Both the position numbers and the translations under genes were made by a program. 64,000 nt of DNA. It comes from Streptomyces sp. NA02950 (GTDB lineage Bacteria > Actinomycetota > Actinomycetes > Streptomycetales > Streptomycetaceae). The stretch is from positions 4,337,001-4,401,000 of the forward strand of contig NZ_CP054916.1 of the NCBI RefSeq assembly GCF_013364155.1, in the 5' to 3' direction. The notes beneath the pieces are model-generated. The model worked only from the letters and a program-made list of their open reading frames with translations. It searched no databases and was not told the DNA's origin. Positions 1-9,007 of the stretch are shown here, in pieces; position 1 is the first letter of the stretch; every line of letters starts with the position of its first letter.

Positions 1-765
1 GTCGGCGCGCTCTCCGCCCGCCGACACCTCGGCGGCCTCCAGCGCCTCGGCCCAGCCGGTACGGCCGGTGGCCAGCCGCACCCAGGTGAGCGGGTCGGTC
101 TCCACGACGTTCGGCGGGGTGCCACGGGTGTGCCGGGGCCCCTCGACGCACTGGACGACCGCGTACGGCGGGATCCGGACCTCGACCGATCCGCCGGGCG
201 CCTTCGCCGCGAGGGCGTCGGCCAGCATGCGGACGGCGGCGGCCATCGCCTGGCGGTCGTACGGGACCGGGGTGCCGGTGGCGGCCGCCAGGTCGTCGGA
301 GTGGACGACCAGCTCCACACAGCGGGTCACCAGGTAGTCGTCCAGCCGCATGGCGCCCAACGGCACCGCCAGCAGCCGGTCCCCCGGCGCCACGGCGGCC
401 ACCTCGGCGAACCGGCCCTCCGCGCGCTCCAGCAGCGCCCGCGGGTCCGCTCCGTCCGCCGCCGCGCGGGTGCGCTCGTCGACCGCTCCGGCGAACGAGG
501 CGACCGCGGCCGCGTAGTCGTTCACCCCGGCCTCCTGGGCGGGTGGCGCGGGCGTCTCCAGCAGCCGGGCGACCGAGTCCACGGTCGCCGCCACATGCGT
601 CAGCAGCTCGCGGACGGTCCAGTCACCGAGCCGGGTGGGGGCGCCCAGCCGCTCGTCGTCCAGCTCCGCCACCGCCTGGCGCACATGGCGCAGCTGCGCG
701 GTCGCGGCGGCGCGGATCACGGCGGAGTCGTAGGTGCGGGCGCGGGCACGGGCACGAGGCGGCAT
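1..765 (-). CDS. Sterol-carrier / maleylpyruvate-isomerase-like protein, 3' end cut by window
   Basis: The visible 255 residues start at an ATG and run off the left edge without a stop. The N-terminal part has the DinB/MDMPI-type helix bundle signature LGDWTVRELLTHV near residue 47, which in mycothiol-dependent maleylpyruvate isomerases contributes to the metal and thiol site. The C-terminal half (from about residue 180) has the alternating hydrophobic pattern of an SCP2-like domain, including VEVRIPPYAVVQC. Streptomyces homologues are about 260 residues long, so only a few residues should be missing. The gene is upstream of purL on the same strand, but the plus-strand NTF2-like gene lies between them, so it is not cotranscribed with purL. 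No substrate can be assigned; a thiol-dependent or lipid-binding role is inference from the fold. Confidence 0.75.
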   Translation of the reverse strand, partial: MPPRARARARTYDSAVIRAAATAQLRHVRQAVAELDDERLGAPTRLGDWTVRELLTHVAATVDSVARLLETPAPPAQEAGVNDYAAAVASFAGAVDERTRAAADGADPRALLERAEGRFAEVAAVAPGDRLLAVPLGAMRLDDYLVTRCVELVVHSDDLAAATGTPVPYDRQAMAAAVRMLADALAAKAPGGSVEVRIPPYAVVQCVEGPRHTRGTPPNVVETDPLTWVRLATGRTGWAEALEAAEVSAGGERAD

Positions 766-868
766 GCCGCCGAGCCTATCGAGCGCCGTGGACAGCCCGG
801 CGGGTCCGGCAGACGATGGAAGGGAACGGAAGAAACGGACTCTATCCGCAAGAAAGGTGTGAATCACC

Positions 869-1273
869 ATGGGCGAGCATCCGGACTGTGCCCTGGTGCG
901 CAAGGCGTTCGACACGTTCACCCGGGGCGACCTGAACACCCTGTCCACGATGATGACCACGGACGTCGTCCACCACGTGCCCGGCAGTAACCCGCTGTCC
1001 GGCACCCACAAGGGCGTGGAGGACGTCCTCCGGCTGTACCGCGACTGGGGCCGGGCGGACGGCAGCAGCAAGGGAATCGAGCCCGAGTTGCTGACGGCCG
1101 ACGGCCAAGGGCATGTGATCTTCGGTTACCGCTACACCGCGCGGAAGGCTGACGGAAGCCGCAGCTTCGCCATGAAGGGCGCTCAGTACATCACCGTCCT
1201 CGGGGGAAAGATCTCCGACATGGAGGAGTGCGTCGAGGACCTCGACGCTTTCGACGCGTACTGGCTGGGCTGA
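869..1273 (+). CDS. NTF2-like / SnoaL-like small protein
   Basis: A 134-residue single-domain protein with the NTF2/ketosteroid-isomerase-like layout: an N-terminal helix (ALVRKAFDTFTRGD), a first strand with TDVVHHVPGSNPLSG, then the DGSRSFAMKGAQYITV and GGKISDMEEC strands typical of SnoaL-like polyketide cyclase relatives. Members include isomerases, cyclases and plain ligand-binding proteins, and no catalytic residues can be assigned here, so the function is unknown. It starts at ATG 869 with a modest AAAGG upstream. It is a solitary plus-strand gene that converges on purL across a strong shared hairpin terminator. Confidence 0.8.
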   Translation: MGEHPDCALVRKAFDTFTRGDLNTLSTMMTTDVVHHVPGSNPLSGTHKGVEDVLRLYRDWGRADGSSKGIEPELLTADGQGHVIFGYRYTARKADGSRSFAMKGAQYITVLGGKISDMEECVEDLDAFDAYWLG

Positions 1274-1283
1274 CCGGCCGGAC

Positions 1284-1327
1284 GTACGGCCCCGTCCTCC
1301 CCTGCCCTGCGGAGGACGGGGCCGTAC
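1284..1327. terminator. Bidirectional hairpin terminator between the NTF2-like gene and purL
   Basis: A perfect 17-bp stem (1284-1300 with 1311-1327) closes a 10-nt loop. It starts 10 bp past the stop of the plus-strand NTF2-like gene and ends 31 bp past the stop of the minus-strand purL. There is no long T run, as is usual for Streptomyces terminators. It should serve both convergent genes. Confidence 0.8.
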
Positions 1328-1358
1328 CAGGCGGTTACGGGCCCCGCGACGGGATCCG

Positions 1359-3628
<2,270 letters not shown>

Positions 3629-3632
<4 letters not shown>

Positions 3633-4309
3633 GCGCTGACCAGCCTCTTGAGGATCGAGGTGAAGAAACCGAGACCGTCGGTGCGACCGGTGCCGATCAG
3701 CGGCTCGACGGCGTGCTCGGGGTGGGGCATCAGGCCGACGACATTGCCCGCGGCATTGGAGATGCCGGCGATGTCGCGCAGGGAGCCGTTGGGGTTCATC
3801 TCCTGATAGCGGAAGACGACCCGGCCCTCTGCCTCGAGTTCATCGAGGACCCGCTCATCGGCGACATAGCGGCCGTCGATGTTCTTCAGCGGGATGTTGA
3901 TCTCCTGGTCCTGCTCGTAGGCGCTGGTCCAGGCGGTCTCCGCGTTTTCCACTCGCAACTTCTGGTCGCGGCAGATGAAGTGCAGATGGTTGTTCCGCAG
4001 CATCGCGCCCGGCAGCAGATGGGTCTCGGTGAGAACCTGGAAGCCATTGCAGATGCCAAGGACGGGCATACCGGCCTTCGCCTGGTCGATGACCGACGCC
4101 ATTACCGGCGAGAAGCGGGAGATCGCTCCGGCACGGAGATAGTCGCCATAGGAGAAGCCGCCCGGCAGGATCACCGCGTCGACCTGCTGCAGATCCTTGT
4201 CGCGGTGCCACAGCGGCACCGCCTCCAGACCCGCGGCGCGGACCGCGCGCTGGGTGTCGCGGTCGTCGAGCGTGCCGGGGAAGGTGATGACTCCGACGCG
4301 TGCGGTCAC
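3629..4309 (-). CDS. purQ: Phosphoribosylformylglycinamidine synthase, glutaminase subunit PurQ
   Basis: PurQ hydrolyses glutamine and passes ammonia to PurL. The 226-residue protein is a class I glutamine amidotransferase: [13 protein letters not shown] at the N terminus, the oxyanion region [15 protein letters not shown], the nucleophile elbow [10 protein letters not shown] carrying the catalytic Cys, and the His/Glu pair in [11 protein letters not shown]. It starts at GTG, overlapping the purS stop as GTGA, and its own stop overlaps the purL start as ATGA. These overlaps indicate one transcript and stoichiometric translation of the PurSQL complex. Confidence 0.97.
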
Positions 4310-4593
4310 GACTCCGCCTTCACGGCGGCAGCGGTGTCGGCACCGTCGCCGACCTCGACCTTCACGGAGAAGTCCTCGATCACGGTGTTCGCGAGGAAGG
4401 TCCCGGCGATCTCATGGATACGGGCGAGGGCGGCGTCGTCGACCGGGCCCTCCACCTCGAGTTCAAAGCGCTTGCCCTGACGGACGTCGGCGATCCCCTC
4501 GAATCCGAGGCGGGGCAGTGCTCGCTGCACCGCCTGGCCCTGGGGGTCGAGGATCTCCGGCTTGAGCATGACGTCGACTACGACGCGTGCCAC
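4306..4593 (-). CDS. purS: Phosphoribosylformylglycinamidine synthase subunit PurS
   Basis: PurS is the small bridging subunit of the PurSQL complex. I chose the GTG at 4593, giving 95 residues beginning [19 protein letters not shown], because a GGGAG Shine-Dalgarno lies 5 nt upstream and because Streptomyces PurS proteins begin this way. A GTG two codons further upstream (4599) would overlap that Shine-Dalgarno. The family signature KPEILDPQG and the strand [10 protein letters not shown] are present. It is the first gene of the operon; the probable operator-like palindrome at 4657-4672 lies 64-79 nt upstream of the start. Confidence 0.95.
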   Translation of the reverse strand: MARVVVDVMLKPEILDPQGQAVQRALPRLGFEGIADVRQGKRFELEVEGPVDDAALARIHEIAGTFLANTVIEDFSVKVEVGDGADTAAAVKAES

Positions 4594-4656
4594 TGGCACT
4601 CCCGGTGGTGTGGTGCTGGTGCGTAAGGCGGTGGCCCAAGCCTACCCCGAGGAAAA

Positions 4657-4672
4657 ATCTACGCGAGTAGAT
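4657..4672. promoter_or_regulatory. Palindromic putative operator upstream of purSQL
   Basis: ATCTAC-GCGA-GTAGAT is a perfect palindrome with 6-bp arms and a 4-nt centre. It lies 64-79 nt upstream of the purS start, where a promoter would be expected. Its form suits a dimeric repressor, for example of the TetR type. I see no second copy near purC, purD or purA in this window, so if it is a purine operator it is specific to purSQL here. The assignment is inference. Confidence 0.45.
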
Positions 4673-4797
4673 AGCGCGAACCAGGGAACCCTTCGGTCAC
4701 GTTTAAGCATCGTCACGGGCAACAGCTGCGGAAAGAACCAGGGAAAACGTATGGTCCCCATTGCGACATGACACGCGGACAGAATTACCGGGGCTTC

Positions 4798-4809
4798 ACA
4801 ATGCATTGT
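4798..4809. promoter_or_regulatory. Palindrome ACAATGCATTGT upstream of lsr2
   Basis: A perfect 12-bp palindrome sits about 100 nt upstream of the lsr2-like start, and the half-site GCATTGT recurs at 4832-4838. It lies in the AT-rich part of the intergenic region, a typical target for Lsr2-type proteins, so autoregulation is possible. A role has not been shown. Confidence 0.3.
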
Positions 4810-4908
4810 CGTCCGCTGTACAAATGAAAAAGCATTGTTCGCTTACAACTGGACAGCTGTCGTCTTTGCACGTCAACGCAACGATGCAGCCCGAAAGGAC
4901 CGATATCC

Positions 4909-5226
4909 GTGGCGCAGCGCGTAGTAGTCACGCTCTCTGATGACATCGAGGGAGGGGATGCCGAGGAGACGGTCGCGTTCGGGCTGGACGGCAGGTCGTA
5001 CGAGATCGACCTCAACGCAGGCAACGCGGAGAAACTGCGCGATGTTCTCGCCCCATACGTCGAGGCCGGCCGCAAGCGCTCCCGTTCCGGGAAGACCTAC
5101 CGCCGCACCTCCGTCGCCCCGGACCCGGCCGCGGTGCGCGCCTGGGCACGGTCGCACGGCATGGAGGTGCCGCCGCGGGGCCGGATCCCCAAGAAGGTCT
5201 ACGAGGCGTTCAACGAGGCGGGCTGA
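4909..5226 (+). CDS. Lsr2-family nucleoid-associated protein
   Basis: A 105-residue histone-like protein of the Lsr2 family, which bridges AT-rich DNA and silences horizontally acquired genes in actinomycetes. The N-terminal dimerisation domain begins MAQRVVVTLSDDIEG, followed by a beta segment with EETVAFGLDGRSYEIDL and a helix. The C-terminal DNA-binding domain holds WARSHGMEVPPRGRIPKKV, in which the Arg-Gly-Arg element inserts into the minor groove. It starts at GTG with AAAGGA upstream. Streptomyces carries two paralogues, Lsr2 and LsrL. The position beside purSQL is where I remember the LsrL-type gene in S. coelicolor, so this is more probably the LsrL type, but the sequence alone does not settle it. 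Confidence 0.9.
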   Translation: MAQRVVVTLSDDIEGGDAEETVAFGLDGRSYEIDLNAGNAEKLRDVLAPYVEAGRKRSRSGKTYRRTSVAPDPAAVRAWARSHGMEVPPRGRIPKKVYEAFNEAG

Positions 5227-5329
5227 CCGACCCGTTCGGCCGAGTTGCACAGCACCCCGGGTGATCCGCTAGAGTCTGGAGCACGCCGAGGGGCCGAGCC
5301 GGAAGGCAAAACCCCGAGGACAACACCAT

Positions 5330-5401
5330 GCGGGTGTAGCTCAGTAGTAGAGCGCCCCCTTTCCAAGGGGGAGGCGCAGTGTGCGATCCCTGTCACCCGC
5401 T
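5330..5401 (+). tRNA. tRNA-Gly(UCC), atypical D and T arms
   Basis: The 7-bp acceptor stem (5330-5336 with 5394-5400) is perfect. The D stem GCTC/GAGC is intact. The anticodon stem is CCCCC/GGGGG around loop TTTCCAA, giving anticodon UCC. Two conserved features are missing. The D loop reads AGTAGTA, so one of the G18-G19 pair is replaced by A. The T loop reads TGCGATC, so position 55 is G instead of U. In addition the T stem does not pair in the standard register (CAGTG against CCTGT). It pairs only if U5380 is bulged and the variable loop is one base shorter. No CCA is encoded. A TAGAGT-like element at 5270-5275 could be its -10 box. See the findings for a possible non-translational role. 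Confidence 0.85.
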
Positions 5402-5479
5402 CTCATCGTTCACCGATCCACTCCGGTGGATCAGGTAGAGTGATGCACGCGCCGATCGGTGAAAGCCGGTCGGAGGCAT

Positions 5480-5552
5480 GCGGACGTGGCTCAGTTGGTA
5501 GAGCATCACCTTGCCAAGGTGAGGGTCGCGAGTTCGAATCTCGTCGTCCGCT
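5480..5552 (+). tRNA. tRNA-Gly(GCC), copy 1
   Basis: A full cloverleaf: acceptor GCGGACG/CGTCCGC, D arm GCTC-AGTTGGTA-GAGC, anticodon loop TTGCCAA (anticodon GCC), and T arm CGAGT... with loop TTCGAAT. It has the canonical GG and TTC elements that the upstream tRNA lacks. No CCA is encoded. A TAGAGT element at 5436-5441 fits a -10 box. It is followed 12 nt later by a hairpin terminator. Confidence 0.95.
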
Positions 5553-5563
5553 CCATTCAGGTC

Positions 5564-5590
5564 AGGCCCCGGTCGAATCGACCGGGGCCT
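5564..5590 (+). terminator. Terminator of tRNA-Gly copy 1
   Basis: A 12-bp perfect stem (5564-5575 with 5579-5590) closes an AAT triloop just after the tRNA, and TTTT follows at 5597-5600. The core of the stem is the same as in the terminator behind tRNA-Gly copy 2, which points to a shared origin. Confidence 0.8.
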
Positions 5591-5695
5591 GAGCCGTTTT
5601 CAGCGGGCGGCCGCCGTACGCCCGATGACATATGTCATCGCGGCCCGTGACAGCTCGCACGGTCCGCGGCCCCGGGGCGGTGGAAGCCTGGAGCC

Positions 5696-6089
5696 ATGCA
5701 TAGCGGTGACAGCGCGTTCAAGGCGAGAGGACTGCGGCGGAGGTACGGCCCCGCCGGGGCCCAGGGCTTCGACGCGGTACGGGGAGTCTCCTTCGAGGTG
5801 GCCCGGGGCCGAGCTGTTCGCCCTGCTGGGTACGAACGGCGCGGGCACGACCTCCACCGTCGAGCTGCTGGAGGGGCTGGCCGCCCCGACCGGCGGCGAG
5901 GTGCGGGTGCCCGGCCACGACCCCTACCGGGACCTGGCGGCGGACGGGGCGTCGATCGCGGACATCGCGCGGCGGGCCGCGCTCTCCCGGGGGACGGTGC
6001 GCAACTACCTCGCGTCGGCCGTCATGAAGCCCTCCGCGGAGAACGGTCACGCGGCGGCGCAGATGGCACGGGAGCGCGGCTGGCTGTAA
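5696..6089 (+). pseudogene. Chimeric pseudogene: ABC transporter ATPase 5' end joined to a LuxR-type regulator 3' end
   Basis: The first part begins at ATG 5696 and encodes the start of a drug-type ABC ATPase (RRRYGPAGAQGFDAVRGVSF). One extra base near 5810 shifts the frame, and homology continues in the next frame with LFALLGTNGAGTTSTVELLEG, TGGEVRVPGHDPYRDL. In the Walker A motif the essential Lys is Thr (GAGTT instead of GAGKT). At about 5945 the sequence switches abruptly to the C-terminal helix-turn-helix of a DesR/NarL-type response regulator (IADIARRAALSRGTVRNYL, ending ARERGWL). ABC ATPase, permease, sensor kinase and DesR-type regulator genes often sit in this order, so one large internal deletion plus point decay explains it. 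It cannot give a functional ABC protein. Confidence 0.8.
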
Positions 6090-6126
6090 CTCTGGAGGCG
6101 TTCGCATACGGAAGGAGGTGACAGCC

Positions 6127-6213
6127 ATGACGTCGTCATCCGTGATCATCTGGGTCGTCGCCATCGTGATCGTGGCGGCCATCGCGCTGAACGTGTCCAA
6201 GAACAAGAAATGA
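6127..6213 (+). CDS. 28-residue single-span membrane protein
   Basis: A short ORF with an excellent Shine-Dalgarno, AAGGAGGTGA at 6112-6121, with 8 nt between its GGAGG core and the ATG. The product starts MTSSS, has about 16 hydrophobic residues rich in Val, Ile and Ala forming one membrane span, and ends with the basic tail NVSKNKK. It lies between a pseudogene and tRNA-Gly copy 2. The strong ribosome binding site and clear membrane-peptide layout argue that it is translated. No family is recognised; small single-span peptides include regulators of membrane complexes and type I toxins, but neither role is shown. Confidence 0.6.
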   Translation: MTSSSVIIWVVAIVIVAAIALNVSKNKK

Positions 6214-6291
6214 GCACGTCGGAGGCGAGGTAGTTCCCTCGCCGGGGGTTTGGTTATAGTAGAGGCGCGCCGTACGGCATGTGCGGCGCCT

Positions 6292-6364
6292 GCGGACGTA
6301 GCTCAGTTGGTAGAGCGCAACCTTGCCAAGGTTGAGGTCGCGAGTTCGAGCCTCGTCGTCCGCT
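6292..6364 (+). tRNA. tRNA-Gly(GCC), copy 2
   Basis: A full cloverleaf: acceptor GCGGACG/CGTCCGC, D loop AGTTGGTA, anticodon stem CAACC/GGTTG with loop TTGCCAA (GCC), and T loop TTCGAGC. It differs from copy 1 mainly in the anticodon stem. No CCA is encoded. A TATAGT element at 6255-6260 is a good -10 candidate. A 16-bp hairpin follows 6 nt after the tRNA. Confidence 0.95.
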
Positions 6365-6370
6365 CCGTGA

Positions 6371-6405
6371 GAAGGGGCCCCGGTCGTATCGACCGGGGCC
6401 CCTTC
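6371..6405 (+). terminator. Terminator of tRNA-Gly copy 2
   Basis: A perfect 16-bp stem (6371-6386 with 6390-6405) with a TAT triloop. It shares the core GGCCCCGGTCG of the stem behind tRNA copy 1. Confidence 0.85.
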
Positions 6406-6425
6406 TGTGTGGTGCGCCACACTCT

Positions 6426-6466
6426 CCGATCGCGCTGCCCGGGTGGTGAGCGGGCAACGCGATCGG
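6426..6466 (-). terminator. Hairpin terminator downstream of purC
   Basis: Stem CCGATCGCG/CGCGATCGG (6426-6434 with 6458-6466) continues after one mismatch into TGCCCG/CGGGCA around a 9-nt loop. It ends 10 nt beyond the purC stop codon on the minus strand. Confidence 0.7.
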
Positions 6467-6476
6467 CGTCACGCCG

Positions 6477-7397
6477 CTACGACCAGCGGTTGCCGGTCAG
6501 CCGCTCGTACGCCTCGAGGTACTTCGCCCGCGTACGCTCCACGACCTCGTCCGGCAGCGGGGGCGGCGGCTGCTCGCCGTGGCGGTCCCAGCCGGAGGCC
6601 GGGGAGGACAGCCAGTCGCGGACGAACTGCTTGTCGAAGGACGGCTGGGGGCGGCCGGGCTGCCAGGAGTCGACGGGCCAGAAGCGGGAGGAGTCCGGGG
6701 TCAGCACCTCGTCGGCGAGGACCGGCTCGGCGCCCGCCGCGCCCAGCGTCGCCGGTGCGTAGCCGAACTCGAACTTGGTGTCGGCCAGGATGATGCCCCG
6801 CTCGCGGGCGATGTCGCGGGCGCGGGCGTAGATCGCGAGGGTGGCCTGGCGCAGCTGGGCGGCGGGCTCGGCACCGATCCGGTGGGCCACCTCCTCGTAC
6901 GCCACGTTCTCGTCGTGCTCGCCGACCTCGGCCTTGGTGGCCGGGGTGAAGATCGGGGCGGGTAGTTCGGAGCCGTCGGTCAGCCCCTCGGGGAGGGCGA
7001 GTCCGCAGACCGTACGGGTCTCGCGGTACTCGGCCAGGCCGGATCCGGTCAGATAGCCGCGCGCGACGCATTCGACCGGGGCCATCTCCAGCGACCGGCA
7101 GATAAGGGTGCGGCCCTCCCAGTCGGCGGGGGCCCCGGCGGGCAGCTCGGTGGAGAGCACGTGGTTGGGGGCCAGGTCGGCCAGCAGATCGAACCACCAG
7201 AGGGAGAGCTGGGTGAGCACCCGCCCCTTGTCGGGGATCTCGGTCGGCAGCACCCAGTCGTAGGCGGAGATGCGGTCGCTGGCGACCATCACCAGATCGC
7301 CCCGCTCGTTCCGGTAGAGGTCGCGCACCTTGCCGGTGTGCAGGTGCTCAAGGCCCGGGACCTCCACCGGATCGGGCTTCTCGACGAATCCGGACAC
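6477..7397 (-). CDS. purC: SAICAR synthetase (phosphoribosylaminoimidazole-succinocarboxamide synthase)
   Basis: PurC joins aspartate to CAIR with ATP in purine synthesis. I chose the GTG at 7397 (306 residues, VSGFVEKPDPVEVPGLEH), which has AGGAGGA 3 nt upstream; the reading frame is open further upstream but without homology. Family motifs are GKVRDLY, DRISAYDWVLP, MAPVECVARGYLTGSG, FTPATKAEVGEHDENV, the helix DIARERGIILADTKFEFG and LADEVLTPDSSRFWP. The length matches actinobacterial PurC. It stands alone, with a terminator downstream. Confidence 0.96.
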   Translation of the reverse strand: MSGFVEKPDPVEVPGLEHLHTGKVRDLYRNERGDLVMVASDRISAYDWVLPTEIPDKGRVLTQLSLWWFDLLADLAPNHVLSTELPAGAPADWEGRTLICRSLEMAPVECVARGYLTGSGLAEYRETRTVCGLALPEGLTDGSELPAPIFTPATKAEVGEHDENVAYEEVAHRIGAEPAAQLRQATLAIYARARDIARERGIILADTKFEFGYAPATLGAAGAEPVLADEVLTPDSSRFWPVDSWQPGRPQPSFDKQFVRDWLSSPASGWDRHGEQPPPPLPDEVVERTRAKYLEAYERLTGNRWS

Positions 7398-7495
7398 GCT
7401 TCCTCCTGGTGGTTTTGTCCAAGCCACCTCGATTCTGCCGCACGTCACGGCCGTGTCCGGACCCGGCCCACCCCCGCGCGCCCGTTCGCACCCGT

Positions 7496-9007
7496 TCACA
7501 CCCGCTTGCAGATGCGGTCCAGCAGATTGGCCGTGGCGCGCTGCACCCGCTCGTCCCGGTGGCCCGGCCGGTCCAGCGCCGGTGACCAGGCGAACGTGCC
7601 GGAGGCGAAGACCAGGGCGCCGCTGGGGGACCGGTAGAGGGAGGTCTCCTGGTGCCGGGTGGCCCCCTCGGTGTCCTGGTACGGGGAGTGGGCCAGCAGG
7701 ATCCGGCCGTCGTGCTCGGGCAGCGAGGTGCGCGGGAAGTAGCGGTCGGCCTCGCCCGCGACCAGACCGGGCAGTTCGTCGCCCTCCACGGCGCCGGTGG
7801 CCTCCCACAGCCAGTGGTCCGCGTTGCGCACGATCATCGGACGCGGTTCCGGCACCCGGCCCGCGTACTGGATGCCGATCAGCTGCTGTTCGGGCGCCGC
7901 TTCGCGCCACAGCGCGGAGCGGCCGGGGCCGCGGCGCTTGCGGCAGGTCAGCAGGCGGTCCGGACCGGAGGGCGAGGGGGCCAGCTCGACCTGCCAGTAC
8001 ATGGTGTTGGCGGAGAGGAAGACCAGCGAGGTGCCGCTGTCGCGGGCCAGTTCGACGGTGCGGCGCAGCGGCGCCGACCAGTACTCGTCATGGCCGGGGA
8101 AGACCAGTCCGCGGTAACGGGTGGGGTCGACGCCGCCCGCGTGCAGATCGCGGGTCTCGGCGTAGGCGAGGTCGTAGCCGTAACGCTCCGCCCAGCGGAT
8201 GAAGTCGTAGGCGTGGCCCACGTGGAGCGGAAGACCCGCGCCCGCGTACGGCCGGTCGAAGGAGACCGTGACCGCGGCCTCCGACTCGCCCAGCAGCCGC
8301 CCCCGCTCGTCCCAGGCGTGGTAGAGGCTGGCGCCGGTGCGGCCGTCCTCCGGATAGAGGTTGTACGCCTGCCAGGTGAAGTCCGGGAGGACCAGCAGCA
8401 GATCGGCGGGGTGGGTGTCGCGGACGGTGAAGGGGATGTGGCTGCGGTAGCCGTCGGCGGTGGTGAGCACCGCGACATAGGCGCCCAGCTTCCAGTACGA
8501 GGGGATCTGGAGCCGCCAGGACAGCCACCAGTGGTGGCAGGAGACGGTGCGGTCGGCGGTGAGCGGGGCGGGCTGGACGATGCCGGACAGCCGCGGACTG
8601 GTGGTGATCTTCGAGGCGCCGTCGCCGCCGTAGTGGCCGATCCGGTAGATGTCCACGCTGAACTGCTGGGGCGGGTCGACCGTGATGCGGAAGTCGATGG
8701 CCTCACCGGGGGCCGCGGCGGAGGCCGAGGTGAAGCCCTTGATCTGCCGGTGGACATCATCGGCGGTCCGGGGGCCGGGGACCCGGGCGGGGCGGCGGTC
8801 ACGGGTCCGCAGCGCGGTCCGGTCGATCGCCCGGTCGATGGCGCCGGGGGTGTGGACGTGGTCCACGTACCACGGGACCACCTGGCCGGTGTCGTCGAAG
8901 TAGTTCTCGCTGCCACGCAGCCAGGGCAGCGGACCCTGGCCGAAAGGATCCGTCACCGCGTGGGCCAGTGCGCCCGACTCCCAGCGCCGGATCTGGTCCG
9001 TCCCCAT
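7496..9007 (-). CDS. N,N-dimethylformamidase large-subunit-like protein
   Basis: A 503-residue protein related to the C-terminal part of the large subunit of bacterial N,N-dimethylformamidase. Visible landmarks are NYFDDTGQVVPWYVDHV near the N terminus, the conserved block YRGLVFPGHDEYWS, then RRTVELARDSGTSLVFLSANTMYWQV, and a C-terminal block with ALVFASGTFAWS. DMFase uses a non-heme mononuclear iron; whether this shorter actinomycete version is an amidohydrolase is not known. The ATG at 9007 follows GGAGGGGAGCAGGGG; an in-frame extension upstream is possible but lacks homology. It is downstream of the 9299 membrane gene and upstream of purC on the same strand, with gaps that allow separate promoters. 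No signal peptide is seen. Confidence 0.75.
   Translation of the reverse strand: MGTDQIRRWESGALAHAVTDPFGQGPLPWLRGSENYFDDTGQVVPWYVDHVHTPGAIDRAIDRTALRTRDRRPARVPGPRTADDVHRQIKGFTSASAAAPGEAIDFRITVDPPQQFSVDIYRIGHYGGDGASKITTSPRLSGIVQPAPLTADRTVSCHHWWLSWRLQIPSYWKLGAYVAVLTTADGYRSHIPFTVRDTHPADLLLVLPDFTWQAYNLYPEDGRTGASLYHAWDERGRLLGESEAAVTVSFDRPYAGAGLPLHVGHAYDFIRWAERYGYDLAYAETRDLHAGGVDPTRYRGLVFPGHDEYWSAPLRRTVELARDSGTSLVFLSANTMYWQVELAPSPSGPDRLLTCRKRRGPGRSALWREAAPEQQLIGIQYAGRVPEPRPMIVRNADHWLWEATGAVEGDELPGLVAGEADRYFPRTSLPEHDGRILLAHSPYQDTEGATRHQETSLYRSPSGALVFASGTFAWSPALDRPGHRDERVQRATANLLDRICKRV

Larger units (their letters stand above)
4594..4908. other. Divergent purS/lsr2 intergenic region, relatively AT-rich
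   Basis: This roughly 315-bp gap separates the divergent purSQL operon and the lsr2-like gene. It contains two palindromes (4657-4672 and 4798-4809, listed separately), a second copy of GCATTGT at 4832-4838, and an AT-rich stretch around 4735-4860 that stands out from its surroundings. That is plausible for a self-binding nucleoid protein gene such as lsr2. No ORF with a ribosome binding site is visible in it. Confidence 0.6.

Noticed and set aside
4657..4672. BldD-binding site
   Set aside because: The palindrome does not fit the BldD consensus at the conserved T, A/T and G positions when aligned on its AC core.
7398..7910. N-terminal extension of purC
   Set aside because: It is in frame but lacks homology and lies before the AGGAGGA Shine-Dalgarno and GTG that match the family start.
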